Of a DNA stretch of 64,000 nt, positions 55,680 to 64,000 are shown piece after piece. The notes below the pieces were generated by a model. That model had not been told where the DNA came from and did not search any database. It saw nothing but the letters and a program-made list of their open reading frames with translations. The DNA comes from Phytophthora quininea (Eukaryota > Oomycota > Peronosporomycetes > Peronosporales > Peronosporaceae), in NCBI GenBank assembly GCA_011947345.1, contig JAAVTG010000117.1, positions 203,407 to 267,406 on the forward strand. Reading direction: 5' to 3'. Positions within the stretch are counted from its first letter, which is position 1. Each line of letters opens with the position of its first letter. Made by a program: the position numbers and the translations under genes.

Positions 55680-56808
55680 TCTCGTCCGTAGGAAATACAG
55701 CAGGCTTGAGCTATTCCGTCGGAGGGCAAGTCAAATCCCAACCTTGTTGGACTTGCTGCTTGGTGGCCAAGCTCATCCCCTGCAACGCGTTGAAGCTGTC
55801 GATGCAGCAGTTCTGCTTAGATAGCCTCGTTTACCAATACAGCACAAATTCACTCTCCTTGAAGCTGCTCCACCTTCAACCAGACACTTTGCCCGAGATT
55901 CTCCCGACGAGGAAGGCGACGTCCGTCTTGTAGTCGGGAAGGCAGCAAGACATGGCAGACTCGGGCCATTGCAATCGACGTGGAGGACCACCGCCGACAC
56001 GACGGGGTCCATTTCTGTGCTTGAGTTTCGGCTCAAGTCTCAGAGAAACGCGCACCGAAAAACGGAATCCGATCGCTGCGTCGATGACTTTGGCCCATGC
56101 TGGGCTGCCAGGCAGCTCGAGCCGCGTGTGCAGAGGATGCTGCAGGTGTCGGTGTAGCCACCCGCAGCTGGGGAATCGTCCTCGTCGACCTTGAGCCTGC
56201 TTTCCCCTTGTCTCGTCACGCTATTTAACCCTTCTACTCGGTTAAGTGCGATGCGCGTCATCGCCGGCGGCGACCAATCGTGAGCATGCCAAGCACCATT
56301 TGGGAATTGTATGTGAGCTGGGCGGTAGCTGGCCAAATCAAGTTGGCACTGTTGGCGGAAGGCGAATTCGTATGGAGGCACGACGTGCCTTGCCCCTCCA
56401 TACAAACTCGCCTGTCAAAAATGTACGCTCGCTCGACCAGCATCTAATCTACGTCGGCATCTAAACAAGCAAGGTTAACCCCGTTCATTTCGAGCCTGAC
56501 GGGCGACCAGGAAGTCAACCCCACGGCAACAAACATCCTCGAGAGCTCGTCCCCCAATACACTGGGGACAGCTCGCCACCTGCTCGCAGCTTGGAATCGG
56601 TCTCCGTTACCAGCACTGGGCTTTAGCAGCTCTCGAGTGTTATTGCAGTGGCCGATGGCCATCAAGCAGCAGATACTTTTTCGGTTCCCCTCCGTCGCAT
56701 TTTGGCGCTTCTACCGCCCTCTTCTATGCCCCGCACTATTAACCGGCGTGCTCAAGTGCGTTCACTTTCGATTTGGCCGAGTCCAGCGCAACCAGCAGTT
56801 AGTTTCCC
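55680..56808. other. No recognisable gene; upstream region of the kinase fusion
   Basis: 1.1 kb with no supportable ORF. The last ~150 bp should contain the promoter of the gene starting at 56809. No clear initiator or TATA box was identified. Confidence 0.4.
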
Positions 56809-58276
56809 ATGCCCGTCGTCAGCGTGGGCTTCATCGGCTCGGGCCGCTTGGCCGAACGCATCGCTCGCGACCTGATCAAGAACATCTCGCCGCAACGCAA
56901 ATTCAGCTACAAGAAGCAGCGACTGGTGTCGACTTTGCTGGCGTCCGATCCGCTCGAGGAGCGACGTCGAGTGTTCGACCGGTTAGGCTTCAAGACCACC
57001 GCCGCCAATCAGGACGTGCTGGCGGACTGCGACCTGGTGTTTCTAGGCACCAACGCCAAAGAGGCGTTGGCTCAACAGCCCACCAACAGCCAGACGCTCT
57101 ATGTGAGTCTCATGGGCGACCTGCCAGCCCAACAGGTCGAGCAGCTGCTCTGTCCTGGCGCCAAAGTGATCCGCATGATGCCGCAGAACTATCTCGAGCG
57201 GAACGGCCTGCCTAAAGGCGTCCTACCTCCTAGTAGTTGGGCTACAGTCAGAGGTTCCCATGTCAGTGACCAAGACCTGGAGAAGGTCATGCGGATCGCC
57301 GGTATTGACAAGTCGGTCGAAGTGGACGAGAACTTGACCGAGTGGTTCATTCCCAGTGAAGGACCGATCCATCGGTTTGTCAGTACGGTCAGTAACCATG
57401 CGGTAGCTGCTTCCAAGGCGGTGCATGAGATGGAGGACGCTCTGCATGAGGAAGAAGAGGTCGAAGAGGACTTTAAAGACACCTACGACGTCGAGCGGGA
57501 GCTTGGGTCAGGCAAGTTCTCGACGGTTTATAAAGCTACGCACAAGGAGACGGGGAGACGTTTGCCATCAAGTCGATCGTGGACGACGCCATGACTCAAG
57601 AAGGTTGTGAGGTCTTGATCGCTGAGGTCGGCGCTCTTAACCGCCTCACCCACCCCAACATCATCTCGCACCACGGGTTTTACAATGAAGACGGCAAGTA
57701 TCTGCTGGTGCTGGACTACTGCAACCGCGGCAGTCTGCGGGAATTAATTGATGAGAAAAAGGTCATTCCCGAGCAGCTTGCTAAGCAACTGCTAAAGCAG
57801 ACTTTGTCTGCTTTGGAGTACTGCCATTCGATGGGTCAAGTGCACCGAGACGTTAAGCCTGAGAATATTTTACTGGCAGAGGACGCGGACGGCAACGTGA
57901 CGGCCAAACTCGCGGACTTTGGTCTGTCGGAGGAGCTGCAGCTCGCCAACCGCCGACTGCAGACCATGTGCGGCACTCCGCAGTATTTGAGTCCTGAGTT
58001 GGTCTCTGGCCGGCTGTATGGCACCCCGCAGACATTTGGAGCACTGGCATCATGGCCTACATGATGTTGAGTGGCATTGTGCCGTTTGACGAGGCTCGCA
58101 ATGACCAGGAACTGTTCAAACTCATCAATTTGGGAGCAGTTTGGTACAATCAGCCGCAGTGGCGAAATGTTTCCCCTGCGGCAAAGAGCTTCGTGCAGAG
58201 CATGCTCGACATCTCGCCCGAGTCGCGCCCCACGGCAAGTCAATTGTTGCAGCACGAATGGCTACAGGATGCATGA
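56809..58276 (+). CDS. Fusion of a ProC-like NAD(P)-binding domain with a Ser/Thr protein kinase
   Basis: The ATG at 56809 opens VSVGFIGSGRLAERIARDLI, a Rossmann GxGxxxx fingerprint. It continues with DCDLVFLGTNAKEALAQ and GAKVIRMMPQNYLERNGLPK, which is the N-terminal domain pattern of pyrroline-5-carboxylate reductase and relatives. After about 225 residues and an acidic linker (HEEEEVEEDFKD), a full kinase domain follows. It has a glycine loop LGSGKFSTVYKA, the ATP lysine in a FAIKS segment, catalytic loop VHRDVKPEN, LADFGLSEEL, CGTPQYLSPELVSG and a C-lobe ending HEWLQDA. The look is CAMK/AGC-like. Two single-base losses, in the G run 57552-57555 and near 58026, disturb the frame. Both sit in homopolymers, so the gene is probably intact in the genome. 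The ProC C-terminal dimerisation/substrate domain is missing, so proline synthesis is unlikely. The Rossmann part may sense a nucleotide. Confidence 0.82.
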
Positions 58277-58416
58277 GATGGCTATGGTAGGCATAATTAT
58301 TAATATTCTGGTGAGTGGGTTCTCGGACGTGATTGGTTTAAAGTCTCAGCGAATCAAAATATTTGGTTTCATCAACTTCAACTTTCCTTATCGCTTTCAA
58401 TGCAGGTAGAAATGAA

Positions 58417-60756
58417 TTAGCATGATGCAGCATGCCCTAGCGACGAGTTGATTGTCAGCGTCGACACGAGGTCACCGTTTTGCTCTTCTTCGTTGGTCAC
58501 CAGCTCGATGCGCTGCACGCGAAAGTTGTCAAGAAGAACCTCCTGCTCTGCTGGGGATGCAGTGGCAAGAACCTCTCTCAGTGTCATGGAGAGGAACGCT
58601 GGAGGGTACTTGGCCTTGTTGAACATGGCTTCTGCCACCACTTCGACGTCCACCGCGTGCTCAATCGCGTTGGATGTCCGCTTCTGTAAAAGTGCGATCC
58701 CGACAGCCCCCGCTATCACCAACGCGACTCCGAGCAGAGAGATGACGACGTTGAGTCGAGGAATTGACGCTTGGACATGAAAGCGCTGCAAGTTCCCTGC
58801 GAAATCCAGTATGGACGATGAGTTGTCTTGGCGTTGATGGAGTACGGCATCGCGAAAGAGAAAAACAGCCCAGCAGTGTACGTCATTTGCAGACTCTCTT
58901 CGGCGTACAGGTGGTTCTTCTCCACGGTTTTGAGCAGACTATCGTAATACTTGGTTATGGTGAAGTTTCCAGAATTATTGCGTAGGACATTCCATGCGGT
59001 AGATGTGGCCTTCTTGAACCGACGAGGTAGCAAGAGCTCACTCGCTTTATCGTCGAGTTACAACTGCACGATAAGCTGCTTCCACGCGACTTTAGTATTC
59101 CAGAATTGGTTCAAGTAATAGTCAATTGAGAAAATATCGAGGTCATTCAGCGGTAGACTGGCTAATTGGGCCAGTAGCACATCGCTCTTTCAGGCTGAGT
59201 GGCGTTTAGACGGAATCGAGCACCGCGGCAACCAGAAGCAGCCTCGCATGCGGCGTTATACGTGGTATCCAGATCTTCAATTTCCCACGACAGTATTCCA
59301 AATGTCACTGAATAAATTAAATGCACCCCATTCGCCCGGATCTTTGTATATGTAGTCGTATTGAGGTCCAACATGTCTTCAACAATTTTCTTGCCCACTC
59401 CAACTAATAGTATCGACGAATTCGACCGCTGAGCGCACGTGGTCGATACATTGGACCCTGAGTAACTAAAGAACTCGCCGTCGGTGTATTTTACTAGAAG
59501 TTCATTGTCGTCGCAAATTCCACTGGTGTACACAAATGGCTGGATGTGCTCGAATCCAGCACCTAGAGTTTTATCCGAGTATGACGGCGGCATAACGCAA
59601 CCGTCGGTGGTGCAATAAACACTGTACTCGAACAAATCCCCATCAGTCTTTAGTACAGTCGTCGGAATGTCGAGAGTCATTGCTTTGAACGAGACCGAGT
59701 CGCTCAAGTCAATGTTCTGGTAAGCCACATTGACATCGTCAATTGAGACGTTGGGCGACGAATTCAGCATTTCGTACAGCAGCGGAGTCGAGGTAGCGAT
59801 AAAATCTGTCGAGGAGATTCCAATTAAGTCGACCGCTGGAATTGTTCCGCTAACGTTCGCATCCTTCAAACCCTTTGCGTCAAGAGCGCTGGAGAACAAC
59901 TCCATGGCCAAGGTTCTGTTTCACAGGTACGGTAAATCATTGAATTCGACTAGCCCATCGCGTGTGCTCTCCTCGTAGCTACCAGGTACTTTCATCAGCC
60001 ATGGCAGTGCAAACGAAGCTGCTATGATGAGGTAGGTCGCGTTTTCGACACTCATGGGCAATTCGCTATCAGGTGGCAAGACTGCCATGGACGTGGCATC
60101 CAAGGAAAACTCCTGCGATCCATTCGGACTCTGTGCTGCCGTCAAGGTGTTTTCGTGCCACGAGCGCGATCCAAAAGCCAAACCAAGGCAGAGGTCCCAC
60201 ATCTTCTCCACTGCTGACATCTCGATCCATGAAATGCGTGCGGAGAATCGTGTTAAGCACCGGATTTTCTGGTTGGCTTTCAGCAAACGATTCGTTCCAC
60301 GTCGTAAGTAGCGACCCGTTCCACGCCGGTTCTGGCTGGGAGTCGATCATTTTACCAAGGTCAGATCTGCCAATGTGATCGCGACGCTCACATCTCCAGG
60401 AATCAATTGGACATTGAGAGAACTAAGTCCGTTGGTTACCAAAAGGTCGCAGCAGCGCTGAGCAGGGCCGCCGCAATGTGCGAATGCACTCCGATCTGCA
60501 GCGTCAATCTCGGCAATGAAGCTCAGACACACCACCGCCGACAACATCGACAAAGCGATCTCTGTCGGGCCAAGACCGCGGCCACGATCGCACCAGACGC
60601 AGAGTTGTAATTGTCACTTTGCGCCTTTAAACTCCCGTGGCTTTGGTTACCGGATACCGTGCCAAGGCGGACGCCAGCGCCGTCACACAGTAACAGTAGA
60701 GTCGTCATTGCAGCAGTCGCAGCCACCGTCACAACGAGTAGCCGGACCCAACGCAC
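58417..60756 (-). pseudogene. Oomycete membrane protein with large ectodomain, frame-broken
   Basis: The N-terminal membrane segment is RWVRLLVVTVAATAAMTTLL, preceded by an open, possibly cytosolic stretch (a possible ATG at 60903). About 600 residues of Asn/Thr/Ser-rich extracellular-type sequence follow (SVENATYLIIAASFALPWLM; FVYTSGICDDNELLVKYTDG). A second membrane segment, VVISLLGVALVIAGAVGIAL, and a short tail with MTLREVLATASPAEQEVLL come last. The protein is read in at least five frames. The longest single frame is 59162-59911. The tail matches the fragment at 3-179, so this is a family in the genome. Function unknown. The number of breaks suggests either a pseudogene or poor consensus. 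Confidence 0.65.
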
Positions 60757-60903
60757 GTCGACACGAAGCTGCGCACTCGCAGTTGGAGGATTTGCAGTCC
60801 CCAGATCTTTGCCGTCAAAGGGTTGCCAGAATTCGAGGTGGTCGACTCAAGCAGCACAAAGCCAGCGATGCTGCTGTTGCTGAGACTTCGAGCTTGCGTC
60901 CAT

Positions 60904-61204
60904 GTCTTGGTTAGGTGGATGCCCTTGGTCGCACCGCCATTGGGGTTCGTGCATGATGCAGTCCACGCAAATATGTACCAGCTCAGGAGACTACACTGTA
61001 ACTCTCGCTTCTACGATTCCGAATCGTCGATCCGGTCCCCGACCCCATCTGATGATCACTCCATGATAGTCGGCAAATCTGGCCCTGTAGAAACACAACT
61101 TTCAGCTGCGAGAAACTAGTCGGCATAGATCCTGGTACTACCGGCTGGTAGTCATCATTTCCAAGTCAGAAGAGTAAGCCCCAAGCACTCTCTTTCGCGT
61201 CGCG
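60904..61204. other. Intergenic region between divergent genes
   Basis: About 0.3 kb between the membrane protein (-) and effector 3 (+). It should contain both promoters. No specific element was recognised. Confidence 0.4.
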
Positions 61205-62369
61205 ATGCGCGTTGACCGCATCTTGCTGGTGTTGGTAGGCGTCCTCGTCGTTAAATGCTTCGGTCTCTCGGCTGCCAACAAGATCAGTTTTCGCCCGACA
61301 ATATCTCTACCAGCAAAGGAAGGCAATTAAGAATTCACACGACCGCGAAGGACACAAATGATGAAGACAACGACATCGAGAACCGAGGAAGAATTCCTCT
61401 GTCGTCGCTGGAGCAAGCGGTCTCGATAGCCACTTCCAAACTCAACACGGAAATCTCGTCTGCAGCTATGTCAATCAAGCTCAAGCTGTGGACCAAGCAG
61501 ATGAAATCGATCGATGACGTCAAGAAGCTGCTGGGTATCGGAACTTCATCTGGGAAGACACTAAAAGATTCTCTGAATGAAAAGTTTCTTGATGACTTTG
61601 CCACTGCGCAAATCTCGCGTTGGGCGAAGAAAGATTTATCGTTAAGTGATGTCAAAGTGAGATTAGGACTCGACAAGCTCTCGGAGTTTGACATGAAGAG
61701 CAATTCGAACTTTAAATACTACGAGAAGTACGTGGAGAAGCAGATCCCGGTCTGGGTGAAAAAGGAAGTCTCTCCGAACGACGTGTGGATCAAGTTTGGC
61801 CTCGACAAACTGGCATCTCAGGCTTCGGTTATTGAAAGCACTCCCAGCTACAAGTTGTACAATAAATTTATGACTAGCGACCTGGAATCGTGGGCGATGA
61901 ACATGCAGTCGAGGGAGACTGTATTGGAGAAGCTGGGGCTGCAGAATTTGAAAGGAGAAGCGTTGAAATCGCATCGGAATTACGTTTACTACGAAAATAT
62001 GTGCGGTCGGAGAATTCGTATCGACTGAGCGGCTGGCTCAAGCAGGATTTCTCGACGTTCGATGTGTGGAAGGCCTTGAAATTGGAAGCTATCCCGCTAG
62101 CTCAACGGCAGAATTCTCAGCAGTACAAGATTTATTCGAGCTACGTCCAAACTCTCGACGACGCTATGAGCAATGGTCAACGTGTTCCACATGCGATCAG
62201 CAAAAGAACTACCCCTGAAGAAATGACGGCGAAAATTAATGTATGGTGGTCGACGGAGAGAAATGCTGGCTTTGTCAAGTACGCATTGGGACTGGATCAA
62301 TTGGAGGGTGCAGCGTTGACGAGTCACAAGAACTACAAGTACTTCGAACAATTCGTACGTGGATATTAG
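61205..62369 (+). pseudogene. RxLR/LWY effector 3 (two single-base frame breaks)
   Basis: ATG 61205 begins a secretion signal (MRVDRILLVLVGVLVVKCFG). A frame change near 61275-61282 separates it from the RxLR (RQLR, 61321-61332). The acidic motif after it is degenerate (DEDNDIENRG). LWY modules follow: IKLKLWTKQMKSIDDVKKLL, NSNFKYYEKYVEKQIPVWVK and TPSYKLYNKFMTSDLESWAM. A second break at the A run 61994-61997 precedes LSGWLKQDFSTFDVWKALKL and the final KNYKYFEQFVRGY. Module order matches effectors 1 and 2, so all three are one family. An insertion of about 10 residues (GTSSGKTLKD) in the first module is unique to this copy. Confidence 0.83.
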
Positions 62370-62470
62370 ACCAAAACATCCTACTGCTTCCTCCGCGACG
62401 GAACTCATCATCAAACCAGAGACGGACTTGGTGCCTGGTGCGGCTCAGTCCTGACCGAATTCTCTCCTTT

Positions 62471-63543
62471 TCAACGTCGCTGAGTTCCCTCGTTGCGCTT
62501 AGAAACAGCAATTTCGAAGTGACCTTCGTCCACGGCTTTAGTCATGGCGGCCACCACGTCCAATGTCGCCCCATTTGATAGCAGATGCTCGACGGCGCGC
62601 AATTGCTGTCGATCTTCAATGTTTTGGCGATAACACAGCTGCTGCCAATGCAGTTGTACAAGAAACCTTGCAGTGTTGATGAAGAAACTGACTACACTGA
62701 AGCGGCCATGTAAAGCAGCAGCGTCCATGGCTTTACGACGACTCTTCTCTTCATAGTTTTCGTTCAGCCAGTTGACTGTGTCGACATCCCCAAGCTCAGC
62801 CGCAGCGCCCATTCCCCAGTCAGAGTTTTCCAGCTTCCGTTTTGTCGTACAACCATTGCTTCACACTCACATTGCTTCGTGCAGCAGCACACGACACCTT
62901 TCGTCGTGCCACACTCGGATTGATTCTTCCAGCCATTCGAGCATCGTAATCTGCTCGTCCACAAAACTCGGTCGTTTGGCATCGCAGCACGAATCTGTTT
63001 CCTCGTTTGTGCATTTGGAACGTGATAACCTCGAGCCGAGCTTTCGACGATGGATCATTCACATCGATAATGATGCTCATGCATCCACTTGACAACGTCC
63101 AGGTGATCATAACCGCAGCGTAAACCATCGCTCGTTTGGTTCCCTGATGGTTGTGTACAACAGTATTTTGTGCTTGACTGGCCATCTGACGCATCTTCCT
63201 CATCTCGAGCTCAACACCATGGAGAAATTCAAGCACCTGAAGATGCCCATTCTTGGAGGCGAAGTCTAGTTCTCGATCAACGATGTCCCATACCCGACTG
63301 ATGTCAAAAAATAAAAACACGTTTGGGTCCTGTCCATACTGCTGCTATATCCATGACCACCTCGATTTTGTCAGCCTTGACAGCTTTAAACATGGCGTAG
63401 TTGTGACCCCCAGGCAACGTGTCGCGGGTGATCTTCAGCAAATAATCCAAGACAGCAATTTGACCATGACTCCCAGCTCAGTCTCAACGAAGACGGCAGG
63501 GATTTGATCTCTGCCAGAGCTTCCGAGACCAGCCACTGCCATT
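62471..63543 (-). pseudogene. Oomycete ankyrin-type protein, frame-broken
   Basis: Readable repeats include LDFASKNGHLQVLEFLHGVE, YDHLDVVKWMHEHHYRCE, EQITMLEWLEESIRVWHDER and GDVDTVNWLNENYEEKSRRK followed by AMDAAALHGRFSVVSFF. They lie in at least three frames. The possible start is near 63543 (MAVAGLGSSGRDQIPAVFVE), but the first 70 codons contain stops in this frame. It is the same class as 516-1553, with more divergent repeats. Confidence 0.6.
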
Positions 63544-63954
63544 TTGAGCTCTACATGCCAACCTCGGCCGCGTATTCCATGGACGAAGAAACTAAGCTGT
63601 TAAGAGAATAATGACTGGCTTTCAAAGCTTCTTGGTCCAGCAGATACTGCCCCTTGATACTGCACCACCTTGCTTCAGTGTACGATGGGAAGTTTCGAAT
63701 ATGATCCGTACCGTATCCGTTCGCGATCTTCCCTTGAGCTGGAAAGTGTTATTTTGTTGAAACGCGTAGTTTACGGAAGTTGAAAACTTCAATCGTTCTT
63801 GAGGTGTTCAAGGTTGATGGTCATGTTCCGAGTGTACGTTCCATCATGCGCCAGTTTGTACTCCATCAGAATTGTTCGTTCCTCTCCCATCTACGCACGA
63901 TTAATATGTTAGATTCGCAGCTTTCAATATTTTAAGATTGGTTATTCCTCTCAA
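63544..63954. other. No gene recognised
   Basis: About 0.4 kb. A minus-strand frame near 63789-63890 reads MGEERTILMEYKLAHDGTYT with coding-like character but is short and unrecognised. Confidence 0.35.
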
Positions 63955-64000
63955 ATGGCGGCAAAACGTCTCAAACCAGAGACAGACTTCGTGTTTACTG
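63955..64000 (+). CDS. Possible gene start at window edge
   Basis: ATG 63955 opens MAAKRLKPETDFVFT and runs off the window. The KPETDF stretch is repeated at DNA level near 62400-62430 (KPETDLVPG), so the two sites share a duplicated segment. Too short to classify. Confidence 0.25.
   Translation, partial: MAAKRLKPETDFVFT

Overview
The window looks like a gene-sparse, transposon-rich part of an oomycete genome, most likely Phytophthora or a close relative. It has three paralogous RxLR-type secreted effector genes built from tandem LWY modules, oomycete-style ankyrin proteins (WLHxNRxEGCT-type repeats), short GT-AG introns of about 50-70 bp, two different Helitron Rep/helicase genes plus a Helitron array, and a PIF/Harbinger element. 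I cannot name the species from sequence alone.

Layout. 0-1.6 kb: the C-terminal end of an oomycete membrane-protein family (+) and an ankyrin gene (-). 2.4-8.0 kb: a PIF/Harbinger element whose transposase (+) and Myb-like ORF2 (-) lie tail to tail. Each is broken by a TG...CA insertion with a 4-bp target duplication. 8.3-9.4 kb: a classical ankyrin-repeat gene (-). 9.4-10.5 kb: no gene, with an LTR-like stretch. 10.5-18.1 kb: an intact three-exon OB-fold-like gene (-), divergent from a decayed Helitron Rep-helicase (+). That helicase is cut by a 962-bp TG...CA insertion. 18.3-19.5 kb: LRR and possible ankyrin remnants.

19.8-31.4 kb: one RxLR/LWY effector gene split by an insertion of about 10.3 kb. 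The insertion carries a second Helitron Rep-helicase (-), a SET-domain methyltransferase pseudogene (-), a possible OB-fold protein (-) and a Cys/His-motif repeat protein (+). 31.68-52.26 kb: a head-to-tail Helitron array inserted at one A|T site. It has seven short copies of about 2 kb, each with a four-CxxC-type ORF and a helicase C-terminal piece, and one long Rep-helicase copy. An internal 18,465-bp block of the array (33571-52035) is inverted. Both inversion joints have the form of Helitron end joining (A|TC and CTAG|T), which suggests the array attacked itself. Removing the array joins an open frame across the site.

52.6-53.7 kb and 61.2-62.4 kb: the second and third RxLR/LWY effectors. 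56.8-58.3 kb: an unusual fusion of a ProC-like NAD(P)-binding domain to a Ser/Thr protein kinase. 58.4-60.8 kb: a membrane protein (-) whose C-terminus matches the fragment at the window start. 62.5-63.5 kb: a broken ankyrin gene (-).

How it fits together: before the insertions, effectors 1 and 2 would have been neighbours about 0.6 kb apart. Nearly all the distance now between them is mobile DNA. Single-base frameshifts, often in homopolymers, occur in most genes, including the kinase fusion. Some may be consensus errors rather than real decay. Frameshifts shared between Helitron copies, however, look like true mutations.
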